NCBI GenBank assembly: GCA_963169105.1 | Contig: OY720641.1 | Span: forward strand, 73,607,496 to 73,671,495 | Source: Ceriagrion tenellum | Lineage: Eukaryota; Arthropoda; Insecta; Odonata; Coenagrionidae | Direction of reading: 5' to 3' | Length of the DNA stretch: 64,000 bases | Shown here: piece by piece, positions 23,601-38,600 of the stretch | Layout of the letters: each line of letters opens with the position of its first letter | Numbering within the stretch: position 1 is the first letter of the stretch | Program-made: the position numbers and the translations under genes | Notes under the pieces: model-generated | The model's database searches: none | What the model saw: only the letters and a program-made list of their open reading frames with translations | What the model was told of the DNA's origin: nothing

Positions 23601-26600
23601 TATGAATACTTCCATCGTCTTGGTTGTTGAGTCCATTTGCTGGTGCTGGTGCGTATAATGCCAAGCAATTAGAGACGCTTACATTACCCTAATGCCAGAA
23701 TTACGCAAATTGGGGTTGCGTGTTGACGTCTGTTCATATGTGATTGGTGGGGAGAGGCATTTTGTTTTTATTCGTGTCCAGATGGTTTGTTTACGTACTG
23801 CGAAGCGTGAACGATATTCTACGAAGCTTGAAGTTTCTGAGGATCTCACGCATGAAAATGACACAAGCCTTTTTTCCAGAACATCATTCAGCTATTCTCT
23901 ATTAAGTCGATTATTTCCATGTACGTAATTATCTTATTGCGATTTCTGATCTCTGTTACTTCTTGAATCTAGCTGGTGAACTACCACAAGAAATTCATAG
24001 CCATTAATGTTAGTGAATAGTATTTTTGACGATGTAAATTAAGCATTCATTTTAATTTATTTGACTGTATTCATACGTAAATGGCATGCATAATGGTGAC
24101 TCAAATCCAAGCCAAGGAACTCGGAGTCTTCCTACAACTACCATTGTTTAATTATAAATACTTATGTGTATTTATTCAAGTGAGAGTAAATTAATTGTAA
24201 GAACCAATTATTATAAATGTTGGCTCTAAGTTTCTGCGAAACTGGAATGATGATCTCTGCATTTTTCCGGGATTTCTTCCGCGTAAGTTGTTTCTGGGAC
24301 AACAGTTTCGCTGGCTGTCCTACCAACGTCGTCAGGTCGATTACCGTGCCTATATCTCGTCATTTTCCCGCGATTTTCATAGTGCTGCTCTCTGATTGGC
24401 TGAGGTGCGAAATACTCTTCTCCAGGCGAAGTAGAGGATATCCGTCCTCTCTGTTACGAGAGGCAATACAGATCATGAAGGAGCCAAACAACTTTAACAG
24501 AGAGGACGGATATCCCCTACGTAACGCCCGGAGAGAGTAATTTGCACCTCAGCCAATCAGAGAGCAGCACCATGAAAATATCGGGAAAATGACGAGATAT
24601 ACCTAGGCACGGTAATCGACGCTGTTAGGACAGGCAGCGAAACTGTTGTCCCAGAAACAACTCACGCGGAAGAAATACCGAAAGATAAAATACAGAGATA
24701 GGACTCTTACTCCCTCGTAGCTCTTCCTAAGTACTCTCAGGGAAAATAATATAAAGTTAACATTTTGTAAACTTATAGAATTTACCTCATACAATGATGT
24801 AGGAAAATGGCAACGAGTATGTGGAGATGATAGTTACCCCAAGACATGACAATCCCTAGTGCTGGATGTTACTTTTCCATCAGGAACAAAGGAAGTAAAA
24901 GCAGGCGAAAAGGCATGCTGAATTAAAAGGTCATTTCTTGCTGGTAACTCGATGATAAACACTTTTGGATATCATACCAGATTTGTTGGAGTCGGAAGCT
25001 GAGGAAAGTACGCTTGACTCTAGCTCAGGACCTTTATTAAAGAAATTTAGCACGTGAGATCTGAGGACAAGTCAATCGCGAATTGGGATCCTTACGAATG
25101 CTTGGAAAATGTGACGTAAAGGTGAAATGGCGATGTCATTTTGCAAAAAATGCAGAGATCATCGAAATTACAAATGTAGTCGATCACTAACCATCTAACT
25201 CAGAAGCGTCTCAACAATAAAACTTTTGTTTACTTTTGCATTTCACTTTCTCGTGGCTGATGGCACTTTTGTGGATGCCGAGGTAGAGTTCTTAGTGCAA
25301 AAGTAGCTTCTCATCGGCTGACATAACGCGAGAGATGTCCGAGAAACTACCTCTGCTTTATTTCCTTAAAAAAGGGTTATGAATGCTCTCAATCTGACGT
25401 AAGTCAAGTTCAACTATATTTAAATTACATTTTAAGAGTCACAGCGGGTACTTGCTTGAGCTCCAACCCCATACCCACCCAGAAATGTGGTGATAGCGAG
25501 ACTTGGTGTCAGTTATGCAGAGGACCCTTTTCAATGGAAGAGTCCATTCCGAATAAATAGGCTCCGCAAGTGGGGAGGGAAGGGTAAACTAGTTTGAATT
25601 GAACTAACATGGTCCCCAAAATGGCGGACATTAATTGCCAACTTCAAAATGCTCAATATATTCTTTTTAGTCCTCCATGGCTCTTGCGGTGATTCCTAGG
25701 AAAAATGACAAGAATGCTATTTCATTCATATTAGCTGACCCGTGCGAATAGTTCGCACTGTAAGCAGCTTCTTCCTGTTTCTTCCTGTTTCTTCCTGCTT
25801 CTTCATTATTTCTTCCTGTTCTTCTACCTGTTTCTTCCTATGGACAATAATATGTTACTTATGTTTGTGTTAAAGGTACATAATGTAAACGGTAAACGGT
25901 CACACTGATTGCACGTAGAATGTAAACAACCTCACTAAACGATATGTTAATAGATGGCGCCTCCTACAGTCTTTTAAGCACGTAACCATAGCCAACATAT
26001 TAGTTGATTATATTGTCAACAGATGGCACTGTATCTTTTTTAACGAAAACTTTAGTTTTAATTTTTTTAACAAAAACTTTAATTTTAAACCATCTGTCTA
26101 TTTTTCGTCAATAGCGGGGAATATGAGCTCTAAAACGATATTTTAATCATTAATTTTGATGAAGAATTATGGGAGTTATGGCATTGCGACAAAAAAACAC
26201 CTTTGAGAAATAATATACATGATGATTCTGTTAAATTTTAGAAAATCTTATCCTCCACCTGTCTCGGGCAACAAAATGTTACCTTTTCAGGCTATTTCTG
26301 TGCATTGGCCACTTAATGCTATGGATAATACTCGATTTTACCTTTGCTTTCATCGGGAATGCGGATTGTAATTAATTTAATCTAATAAAAAAATATAATT
26401 ATGGAGAACGAACATTAAAGATGTATGTGCATGCTATTTCAAGCAAGTTTTCGATTGAAAACATTGCAAAATTAGGGCGCCAGCCCGTGAGCGCTAAAGG
26501 AAAATCGGGGTTTACAAAGATATCGTGCAGACGACGCCCAGCTTTTGGCATTTTCGCCATAGCAAGCGCCATCTCCATCTACCAAATTGGTTGATGCACG

Positions 26601-29600
26601 TCGATTTTGACGTCCCTTTATTTCCCACCCTCAGCACTTACTTATGCCAGCTTGCCCGACGACCCACGAGAGTCGAAGGAAGAGCATCACTCCCCAGATG
26701 TTGAGCAGGCAAGGGATTAGCACACCCTGGATCCATCCCAATTTGATGCCGTGGCCACCCGCGCTGTTCCCCGCGCCCTTGGTCGGGTCCTGGAAGCGGT
26801 TATAAGAAAAGTACTAGATTAGTAGAATCACCTAAAGAATATAAACTTAAATAAAACTTTGTATACTCTACTATAGTGGAGTATACAAAGTTTTATTTAA
26901 GTTACTATGAATTACTTCCACAAAGTCAAGCCTGGAACCATTTCCTTTTTGAATATATTCGGTGTTTTCAAGCTTGAGTTGGTTTGAGCGGAACATCATT
27001 TCACCTATAAATCAATCTACATCTATATAATACCGTGCGAGCCGCCGCATGGGCTTGTGGCTGGGGGTGTTAGGTCACCTGCCGTGTAAAGATGTAAGTT
27101 TTTGAGAGATAAAATGGTGACATGTATTATAGGAGTGTATTTGTTGGAGCTCAATTTTTTTGTGGTCACTTATTGTGCGCGGAAAGAACGAGTTTTTGTA
27201 CCTATATGTTCGGCAGTGTATCTTTCTTATTTTGTCGCATCTGCCAGACCTAGAGATGTAGTTAGGAGTCATGATAATATTCTCTGTGTCGCTCTGAAAA
27301 ATATCAGTTCTGAATTTCTCAAGCAACCTAAGCCTAGCGTGTAGCCTCCGAGTCTCTTGGGGCTCCCACCTTAATCCCTCTACAAGTTGTGAGACGCTGT
27401 ATGTCCGCTCGTAGCAGTTTTTAACGGAACGCGCTGCTTTCCTTTGTATTTTATTAATTTTTTTGGTTAAATCTTTATGACCAGGGTCGCAAATGAAATA
27501 GGTCTCGTTTTAAAGAAAAAAAACCTTGCCCTTCAGAAGGTATAAATATATCAGCCCCTTACCGCACTACTTTCCGATATATATGACGAAAAATATCAGC
27601 CCTTTTACATGGGAAATGGTACGTGTATGCACAACAGAGAGACATTATATAAATAATGAGAAATTCCTAATACCTACATGTCATCAAAAAACAAAGTGTG
27701 TAGTTAATATGTTTTCTCGACTATTTTTGAAAATAAATCATATCGTCTCCGCACCGACCACGGTTTAACGTCTCATCCGACAGACGGAGTACTGTACATC
27801 TACATCTACGTAATGCCCTGCGAGCCACCACGAGGGTGTGTGGCAGGGGGTGAAGATCACCAAATATGCACTATTGACATGCAACTAGGATATTTAAGGG
27901 AGACATGCTAGAAAATAGGGTCACAAGGAGCTAGATGGTTAGTATCTACATAATAAGGAAGTGATTATTGGTTGTTATTACATGCATCATGCACTACAGA
28001 CTACTCTTAACTATATTTCACCTACCTATCCCTTTGCTACGCTGCCTATTTTTCTCTCTTATAGTAAGCGGGAAAAATGACATTTTAAATCTATCGGTAC
28101 GACAATCTATCTCTCTAATCTTGTTAAGATGATCAAACCTAGCATAATACGCAGTGGTTCTAAATATATATCTAACGTCATCTGTGAACAAAACGGTTTC
28201 GAATTTACTTAAAAGGTTTAACCTAAATTTTAACCTGCGTTCTGATAGTAATTCCCATCCGAGTTCTTCTATTAAACTCGTAACACTTATACAATTATCA
28301 TAACGGCCTTTAACAAATCTAGCGGATCTCCTTTGCACGCGGTCTAATTCTTTTATCATACCTTCCTCGTACGGATCCCATATACTAGCGCCATACTGTA
28401 CGCGAAGTACCCTCCACAAGACACTCATGTAGGGATCGAGTTTCCTCAGAAAAACATCATCTTCTGCAGTTTTTTGAATCCTGGCCGCCCGTACGGTTAG
28501 CCAGTGCCCCAGCCACCACACAAACCCGATCCCCAAAAGAGCAAGTATCTTTCGTTAATATCTCAGAAAGTAGTTCGGTAAAGGTCTCTTATTTTGAATT
28601 TTTGGAAGAGAAATATATTTCTTTAAATTGAGACCAAATTAATTCGTTTCAAGATGAAGTGATATCCTAATGAAACTATATAAACAATGTGGAAATTCAT
28701 TACCATTGTAATAAAGGCAAAGTATATTCTGCAAATTTCAAGCTATCCGGGACTAGCCACGGAGTTCCACTTTTATGGAGTCACCCGCAATGCACACATG
28801 TGCGAATTTCCTTCGCACAAAGTATATTCTGGCTAAATAAATCCTGGTGAAAATATACATTTTGGTCTTACTGCAGTGAGATCATTGTACTAGAACCATC
28901 AATGAATGTTTTGTGTGTTAACTGCGTTCTGAATAACCTCATTTCAAACTCGTTCATAAATAGGTCAGCCAATCCTGGTGGAAAGATATATTTTCTCTTT
29001 ACTACAGGTACCAAAAGAACATTAATGGCTTACGCTTACGCATTCAAAGTAATGCTTTCATAGTCATTTTCGGGGTCAGAGAGTAACAGAATCATTAGAA
29101 ACAAAAGAGCATCAACTCTAGGTCTTATTTTCGTTTATCTGGTTCTAGGAGGAAGCATATGATTATAATGGTACAGAAACGTGGTGGTGGATGCCTTTTT
29201 CCGCTGAAGATTCCATTCCCTACGAACTTGTTCCGCACGGGGGAGTAAGGTTGTCTCCGGATTTCCAACTAAGGTTGTCTTAATGGTGCTCAAAGTCGCA
29301 AACCTTTATTGCATACTAAAGTGTGCTCGATCTGTTGTTCTTACTAATTTTTTTAAAACTTTGATTGGTTCTAAATCTAATGGGGGTTCATCACGATTTG
29401 TCAAATAATAGCTTCACGCAGGAGAAATCACAAACGATCATTTCCAAAATTTCTCTTCTGATTTGAAAAACTGGCGGAGATATTGGAGTTTAAATGCAGG
29501 TGGTAGGGGAACCCCACGAAAACGGCCGTCTCTAACAAACGGCTACTGTGACGTAATTTCATCCATCGCTTCATGCGTGGGCTGGCCGACCCACCCGAAC

Positions 29601-32600
29601 GATCGAATGGAATCCATTGGATTTTCCTTGTATGTAGAAATCACGAACAGAAAAACCTGCTTCATTCTAGTTTCACAGATCAAAATTAAGTACCGAATAT
29701 CTTCCAAAAACATTTGGCACAAAATGAAGCCAAAATCTCTAGGGTTTCCGTGATTTGTACGTCTCATAAGACTAAATTTTATAAATACGAATGTACCAGT
29801 TTTTGTAAATGATGGACATAATGAACATACAAAATTTCAAAGATACCTTCGTAAATGATGTCTGCTTCAATAAAATTACCAGAAGTAGGAAACCATATAA
29901 ATGGGCTTCCCCAATGGATTGCGAACACTAACTTCGTGATTTGATTCATGCTTTGTTTGGATCGTCAACTTTGTCGAGGAACACGCTTCTCTCTCCCGCC
30001 CTCTCAAGTTCGATGCAGTTATGTTGACAGCGTAGCCTACCTTATACTCTCTCCTCCCATTATCATCAGCTGACTCGCAAAACAAGACTTGTTTTCCCAA
30101 AGACTGCAGCGATAATCGCGCTTCATTGAGTGCGCATTTTTACGATTTTTAACGAGTAAAAAATTGTTCGCGGACCACATTTCATGTCAGTGCACCAATA
30201 ATGGGTCAGAACTCGCCTTACAGACAGGATCTAAATTATTCACAATACTAGTGGGGTTGCATTTTAAAGAGTTGAATTAATCAATCGAATCGCGTGTATG
30301 CTTTTGAGCAATAAACGAAAACAGAGAGGCAACTACGCTTTATTTTCGTCTTATCTCGACAAAGTTTTCAGCATTTGTACTCCTAAATAGGAGGATGAAC
30401 AAAGCTACTGGATGAATTAAAATCAACTCATTAACTAATTTAAAATACAGGGAATATCTACTATGTAGAAACTGAGGTGCAAATTTCCACTGAGGAAAAC
30501 TATCACCCGCCTTGTCCCGGTAAAGGCGGATGTATTTCCTCTGGGGAAATTCGCTCATTAGTGCATTACGGGTGACTTCGTAAAGTTATTCATACCGATA
30601 GTGTGGCGATGAAATTAGTAGAATTTGTCTCGAGGATGGATGACCACGGCGGCGGTGTGCGGCGCAAAATCACGACACTATACAGCAACAAAAATGGTGA
30701 AATCAAAACGGCAAAAACAGTTTGTTCTTTTGCGGCGTGCACAAAGGAATCTTTGACCGGGCTGTTTCGGCATTCTCGTCTTGTAGGCGTTGGCTTGCAA
30801 TGTTATGCTTTTTGCCGTATCCTAAATTGTATGATTGACATGGATTTCACTCAAGTAAGTTATGAAGGAACAAATACAGTATTTTAGAAAGCGAGTTGGC
30901 TTTCAAATTCGAGAAATGTGAAAAAATGACCAATATATATCCACTTTGGGTATTTTCATAATGATTGATTCATGATGATGGAGTTGTGCGGCTCACGTCC
31001 TCATACAGGCATCAGTAGGTGGACGGAGATGGTCCATATTTGGTATTACAACTCACATAAACTAGAGCTGACTGCTTTCTTTCCCAAGTTGATTTTGAAA
31101 AGTTAATCTTGGCTCCTTAGGTAGCTCGCGTTATGCCTGATGACGTTGCCAGCCTCATAGAAGAATTTGATACTTATCTCATGGTTAATATAATCTTACC
31201 AGTGATCTACCTGCCATAAAAATACTCTCATTATCTTATCTCATTGAATTGATGCAATAATCCCTGTAACTCTGGAGAATTTTATGATATCCGCAAAGGC
31301 GTGATTTAGGTCTATCCTGGATTTGTGATTGTTTGCTTTAACAGTCAATTTGCTCGACACTTTTTCAACATAGTTTCTGCTTACATCTGCTTACATCTTG
31401 GAGGTTATCTTATGTTCAATAAGTTCAATACTTTCAACAGCAATTGACAATAGGCACAATCATTTGACCCATGAAATTTGACGCTTTACCATCAATTTAT
31501 AAATAGGTAATTTTGGCTTTGTTATTAGTTTTTTTTTGCTTGCCGGACGATTCTGTTGGCCCGTATGTCCCCGGAATCCCGATAGGCTCTTGGATCGAGC
31601 CTGTCATTAGGTTTTTCAGGCACCGAACCAACAGAATTTGACATACATCCATGCTCTGGGTGGTGAAAAACCCACCCAGGCGGGACTCGAACCCGCGACC
31701 CTCGGTTTAGTAGGCGAGGACTTTATTACTTCTTCCAGCCAGAGAACTTCCAATTTCGGCCGCCACCGGGGCCGGCCGAAGTTGGAAGTTCAAAGTATAT
31801 AGTTAAAAAAATCAATGCCTCAGTGCCGTGACGCCACGTTCGTTAGTATTCTCAGTTCATGTCATCTCCAAATACAGGAGTTTTCCTCTCATTCAGAATA
31901 TCAGTCTTGTCGACGAGCAAATTTTTTCTCAACTTTCTGAATCAGTAATCATTGATTCTGTCCAAGTTTCATTTTTTTACAGGAAGTGATTATTCTTAGA
32001 AAAGTTCCTGGTCGTTCCACGTTTACTGCGAGCATATTTTTCACAGTTGTAATATGCGTCTTAGTGATAATGGGGCCTCATTCAGTATGGATTCTACGCG
32101 GTGGAACCTCAGGAAATTCGTGGACGTGACGTCAAAGCCCCCGACAAATCTCTACTTATTTGGGTTGCCCTATTTGACATTCTCTGACACAATGACGCCT
32201 TAAACGACTCTGTGAGCCAATATAATAAACTTTCAGCGCGTTCAATCGTAGACTTCTGTATCGTTGATGCGCAGATTCCTACAGTATTCCGGCTATTCAC
32301 CACGTTAGCTGTACCTATTGCAAACGGTATCGTCCGAATTCCAACGGCGGTCTTTAGGACGAAGAGGCAAGAAGAAGAGACGACCTGTAAATTTAGATCT
32401 ACATACTACCACGCGAGCCACCGCATAGGCGTGATGCAGGGGGTGTTAGGACACCAGCCGTGTAGAGGTATAAGAGATAAGGTTTTGGGATGTGAATTGG
32501 TGAAGTACATTATGTTAGTGTTTTGAGAGGAGCTCAGTTTTTATTATGGTAATTTGCTAAGAACGAATGTTTATACCTACTTGTTCGGCTATGTATCTCT

Positions 32601-35600
32601 CTTATTTTATAGCTTCTGTGGAACCTAAAAATTTAGTGTGGCGTCAAAATAATATTCTCAATGCCGCTCTGAAACACACCTGTACTGAATTGCTCAAGCA
32701 AACTAATCATAGCGCGCAGCCTCCTAGTGTCAAGCGGCTCCCGACCTAATCACTATGAAATCGGAAGCTCTACTTCCTTTGCTGTTACTCCTAGTGATTG
32801 CTGGATAATCCAAGACGCTTCATTCAAGCTTAATTACTTATTTTTCTTTTTATTCTGGTCACTTAATGTTTGTGGAAAGAACGGATTTTTGTTCCTATCT
32901 GTTTGGCAAAGTCTCTCTGTTATTTTATCGCTTCTGTTAGATCTAGAAATGTGATGTGGCGTCAAATGATATTCTCTGTGTCACTCTGAAACTCACCTGT
33001 TCTGAATTTCTCAAGCAAACTAAGCCTAGCGTGTAGCATCCGAGTCCCTAGCAGCTCACATCATAATAGATATACCTGTAGATGCCGTTTGGAATGCGGG
33101 CAAAAATTTTGTCACCAGCTGGGGATCGGGTTGATGTGGTGGCTAGAGTACTAGCTAACCGTACGGGCGGCCAGGGTTCAAATCCCTTCAGAGATGGATA
33201 TTTTTCAGAGGAAACCCTATTCCTACTTGAGTGTCTTGTGGAGGGGACTTCAAGTACAGTTTTCCGTCTGTCGGATGAGACGTTAAATCGTGGTTCCCTT
33301 GGCGCCTTTCGTTAAGAGCAGGCTAATGCCGATGCCGGGTTTCTATCCCCCTTTCCTCCCTTAACTGTCCCCTAAGGCGCAATTGACCTTAGCTGTTGGT
33401 CACCACCTCCAAATCCAATTCAATATTGTCAGCAGGTACAACAACAGCGGTAATGCCCGGGAAAAAAGCTGGTTATTTTACTCTTAGAGAGCCCTCTATA
33501 AATGAAAAACGAAATATTTATTGGAATAATCCAAGTCGTTGAGGAAAGCCTTTGCCTCATATTGTGTGTTTTCTTCTCGTATCATTAATCCTCAAAGCGT
33601 CACCGAAGTGCGTCACTTAATTAGAAGTAACAATCCGAGCTGAAGACTGCATTGACGGCGGGCAGTGCGCGACCGCGACAGTCACCTTTTTTCAGGCCTT
33701 GCTGGGACCGATTCCTCAAGAGCGGCGCGCGATGCTTTGAAGGTCATTAACGTAAGAAACCCGTACATGCCACTGCTCTTCGGTGCGGCCGCTAATTACA
33801 CCCTGGTGCGACGTCATGCCCCAGCCCCCCTCATCTTCCGAGAGAAATCACGCCAGTATTGACTAGTGGCTTTGCGCACGCAGGGGAAAGATGGATATTG
33901 AGTCACTAATGGATGCGTGTGGTGCACGCTCAAGCCAGGCGCTAATTCACTTTCGCTTCACGCTAAATTCATTAATTCCGAGGCTTCTGTCAGCCCGACC
34001 TCTTGCCTGACGGAGGTTCACATTCCGCGGAGTTTTCTTTAAATAAATGGTAATTTTAATTTCTGCTATGGAAGCTGATGTTGCAGTCATCATTAGTTGT
34101 TTGAAAAAAGGTTTTGCCGTGCGTTCTGCAGTGTCAGAATCTCCAAATCTGCTGAGGTTTTGAAGAACACTTCAGCTTGTCAGCATCAGCTCGGAGGCTA
34201 CACGCTAGGCTTAGCTTGCTTGAGAATTTCTGAACTGGTGTGTTTCAGAGCGACACAGAATACTATCATGACGCCACACTACATCTCTATGTCTGAAAAA
34301 TGCTGTAAAGTAAGAGAGATATACTGCCGAGAAGATAGGTACAAAAACTCGTTCTTTCCGCGCACAATAAACGATCACAATAAAAACTGAGTTCCACTAA
34401 ATACACTCCCATTATACACGTCACCATTTCACCTCCCAAATCCTTATATCTTTACATGGCTGGTGTCGTAACACATGCTACCACACGTCCATACGGCGCC
34501 TCGCAGGGTAGTAAGTAGATGTAGATGTAGTTGAAGGGCTCTGAATATACATAATCTTCAACACAACCTAGGCCTCTGAATATTCTGAACCCCTGATTAT
34601 GGATAAGGGACAGTGGTTCATCGAAACACTGGCAGAGATGAAGTCCACACCCTATGGTATAATATCTAAAATTTCCTCTTCGAAATACGCCAGGAAAGTT
34701 GCGGATCATTATTGATTGAGAAGCTCTCGGTTGTTCCATCGGCAAAGGATATACAATGCTTCCAACGTTACGACAGGTTTCGACTTGTATATCGTCGTCA
34801 TATATCCAACTGACGGACGGCAAGTGAGGCATTCAAAGCAAATGAGTGGCATTCAACTTCAGAACACCTGATGACGATGGCTGAGTCGCCTGTCGGAACG
34901 TTGGAAGTGCAATAATACAGTGAACCCTGTTTTAAGCGACTACCACCGCACCCATAAGATAATGGCCGCTAGGAAGTGACCGCTTAAGGTAGGGAAAGCT
35001 AACCTACTAAAAAAAGTAGTATATATATTTACCCCGGCCCTGGTGGCGACGGTGTCAAGTCCTCGGGGTAACCCGAGGGTTGCGGGTTCGAATCCCGCCT
35101 GGGTGGAATCATCACAACTCAGGGAATGGATGTTTGTGTTCGTCTGTTGTTGTTGTTATTCACCCGATATAAATTGACCTAATGCGCTGAATTCGAAGTA
35201 GTGTAGAAAAAATAATAAACAAATAAATAAAATGAGAATATAGGGAACTCCGCGGAGCCTGGTCTTACTGTGTAAGGATTCAGGTGATAAATTATGGAAA
35301 TTCCCTCTGAAATCAAATGAAGAATTAATTACTTTTCCATGGATTTTAATTGAATTACGACACGTCTCGATGTGCTACAACGTCATCATCAGGTAATCGG
35401 TAAAACAGTACGTACGCTGATTATTTATTCTTCTGTGATGCTTAGTCTGATGGTGTTGTCTTGGCACACCAAATCGCGTCGTAATGCAAATGAAATCTGC
35501 GAACTAGTAACTAATAATTAATGAAGAAATAAGGTGTGTAAATTTCTAAAAAAAATGTACTTTCGACCCAGGTTTCAATGTGAATAATAATATATTGATG

Positions 35601-38600
35601 CTATAGTCTTCAGGCGAAGGTGATATATTCACCTGAAGATGATGCTTTATCATTGAAACCCGGGTAGGAAGTAAATTTTATCTCAGGGAAAATTGCACGT
35701 TTTATTTCTCCATAAAATGCATTAAATCCATTCGATTCCACTAGAATCTTAGGTTTTTTTATAAACTCTTACTTTAATTCCACTTGTATGTTATCTAGAA
35801 CCTCTGGTAAAAACCCCATGAGCTTTTAATCATTATATGAGGACCCCAGAAGTCAAGGGGTCCAAGTAACAAAATCGTTGCTTTGAGAAAACTTAAGTCA
35901 AAGTTGAAAATGTTTGGTACAACCCACTAAGTAGTTAAGAGGCATTACCCTAGATAGCATCACCTGCCAATAAAATCACTTGGATCCCTCAACCACCTAA
36001 CAGATTTATATTTTCACATCCCATTCCTATACCTAACTTACTTTTTATTAAATGTCACTTAGACCCCTTGACTTCTGGGGTCCACATATATGCTAAAAAT
36101 AGCCTAAGGGTCTGTATTCCTCGGCCATAAACGACCTTTTAGTTCTGGCTTTTGCCGCAGCGTAGGAGGAATCTTTGCCTTCCCCTCCGATCCCCGCCCC
36201 GAATAACAGCGCCACTCAAGGCACAGTGGATAATGCGTTGCAGTGGTTCACGAGAATATGCACGCGGACGTTTTAATGTAGAAATTTAAACATTTTGATA
36301 TTCCTCCACAGAGGTAAAAGATTCCCATTTAAAATAAGTGCAAAGATGTGGAGAAATATACGTCGTGCGCGTCATGGAGACCATCTGATTTTTGACAAAT
36401 TCAAATTTCTTCATCAGTACAAATGGTTATGCAAAAAGCAACAAGTGAAAATTTACGACACTCATTTTACGTGTAAATCTATGTTCTCAAGGCCGACGCA
36501 AACAGATTTGCTTTAGGCAGCCAACCAGAGTAGTATGATAAAAGGGCTTTGACGTCTGCTGAAGCGTTTTCGGCTGAGGTATACAGCACCATTAAGGCTC
36601 ATAAGGTCATCTACATCTATATACAATCCTGCGAGCCGCTGCATGGACGTGTGGCAGGGGATGTTAGAACACTAGCCGTGTAATGATGTAATGGATGAGG
36701 TTTTGGAAGGTGAAATGGTGACGTGTATGATGGGAGTGTATTTAGAGGAGCTCAGTTTTTATTGTGGTCGTTTATTGTGCGCGGAATGAACGACTTTTTG
36801 GACCTATCTGTTTGGCAGTGTATCTCACTTATTTTATCGCTTCTGTCAGACCTAGAGATATAGTGAGGTGTCATAATAATATTCTCTGTGTCGCTCTGAA
36901 ATACACCAGTTCTGAATTTCTCAAGCGAGCTTAGCCTAACGTGCAGCCTCCGAGTCTTTAGGGACTCCCATCGTAATCCCTCGAAAAGTTGTGAGACACT
37001 ACGTTCGCTCGTAGCAGTTTTTAACGAAACGTGCCGCTTGTCTTTGTATTTTATTAATTTTTTTGGTTAAATCTTTATGACCAGGATCCCGATTGCTTAC
37101 GGTGTAATCGAGGTGTGGTCTAACCAGAGCGAAGTAGTATCTCTCTTTGACTTTTTCATCCGAGGACCTTCCTATTATAAGGTTAACAAAACCTAGTTTC
37201 TTTAATGCTGTGCTGCATAATATTGTATGTGTGTTCCCAACGATACATCCGAAGTTAAGGTATTTCCAAGATTGAACTCTATCTGAAGATTTTATGCTTA
37301 CTCCACCCATAGTGTAGGTATAGCAATTGTGTGATGACTATCGCAAGAAGTGCACTGTGGTGCATTTGCTAAGATTTAATTCTAGACCCCACTCCTGGCA
37401 CCACGAATGAACGTCATACATCGGATCATTCATCATTAGCGTTTTTCCAAATGGTTGATGGGTCCGTGAACACTTGCTCAGTCCTGCGTATAGTGTTCCT
37501 GACTCTATTACATTTCCTTCATAACACTTACCACACTTTTATTGAAGTCTTTTTACTTCGTCAAAATATATTTTTTCTAATTAAAACCCCTCTCAAAACA
37601 TGGGGTGTTTGTACGCTAGCCGCGTAAACGTGTCAAGGGAAAGGTTTTGGGAGGTGAGATGGTGAAGTGTACTATGGGAGTATTAAAGTATAGCGCAGTT
37701 TTTATTATGGTCACTTATTGTACGTGGAAAGAACTAAACCTTGTACCTATCTGTTTGATAACGTATCTCTCGTATTTAATCGCATCCGTCGGACCTAGAA
37801 ATGGAGTGTGGATTCAAAATGACATTCCTGTTCTGAATTTCTCTAGCAAACTAAGCCTAGCGCATAGCCACCGAGTATGTAGCGAGTCCGAACCTAATCC
37901 CTCCAATAAATTAGATAAACTGTATGTTCGATCGTTGCAGTTTTATACGAAGGGCGCAACTTACCTTTTTATTTTACTTTTTTTGTTAATAATTTCTATT
38001 CCAATTTATCACGCTCTGTATTTCATTATTTTTTCCATTTTAATGGCTGATCAACATTAATGTAGTAATTTTATGGGCACTCATTTCTTGCTAATAAATT
38101 TCAGATTATGATTTTCGCGTTCTTTGTGGAGGCTTCTGTATAAATAACATGATTCTATCTTACTGCGAGGTATTCTATCGGAGCATGACCATTTGAGGTT
38201 GGCTGGTTGTTCTTTTAAGGTCAGTGATGCATTAAAAGTAGTTCGAGCCATTATTCCAGAAAAGAATAGTCCATTATTTTCCAGAGGTTCTTTTACGAGG
38301 GAAATCTCACGACGCGAGCAGGACGCGAGGATAAGCTCACAGGAATTGCGAGGACATGAACATGAGATATAAGCAGAGGATCCTTTCTCTAGTTCTTGGG
38401 CCTGCGCAGCCATGTAAGTTATTCTCTGCGTTGCGCGACGCGACACTGCGCATCCATTCATGCCACTGAATCTGCTGTAAAATGTCTCGAGTTAAGTTTG
38501 GGCGCCAATACTCATTTGGCCATGGACCTTTGAGAAACGAGGTGCCGGTCTAATCTAAATAGACCCTCAAACAGTCTTAATTGAGCGCGAGAGCTCTTTA

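Larger units (their letters stand above)
21674..26641. other. Intron 2
   Basis: 5 kb between exons 3 and 2. Features listed separately: a foldback with flanking repeats (22046-22290), a two-strand open segment (22569-22937), a LINE (23035-23475), a long palindrome (24251-24698) and a decamer repeat (25768-25842). 25729 onward begins TTAGCTGACCCGTGCGAA, a start typical of a repeat common in arthropods. 24700-25720 and 25850-26640 show nothing else recognised. Confidence 0.55.

Noticed and set aside
27102..27344. 80-codon plus-strand frame and similar ones at 32567 and 37647
   Set aside because: They are antisense to the 3' ends of one LINE family.
28018..28536. 172-codon frame as a possible gene
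   Set aside because: It crosses the junction of a SINE head and an inserted LINE tail with a target duplication.
35040..35108. tRNA gene
   Set aside because: B box is good but no full cloverleaf forms and the sequence continues into a SINE body with an A-rich tail.
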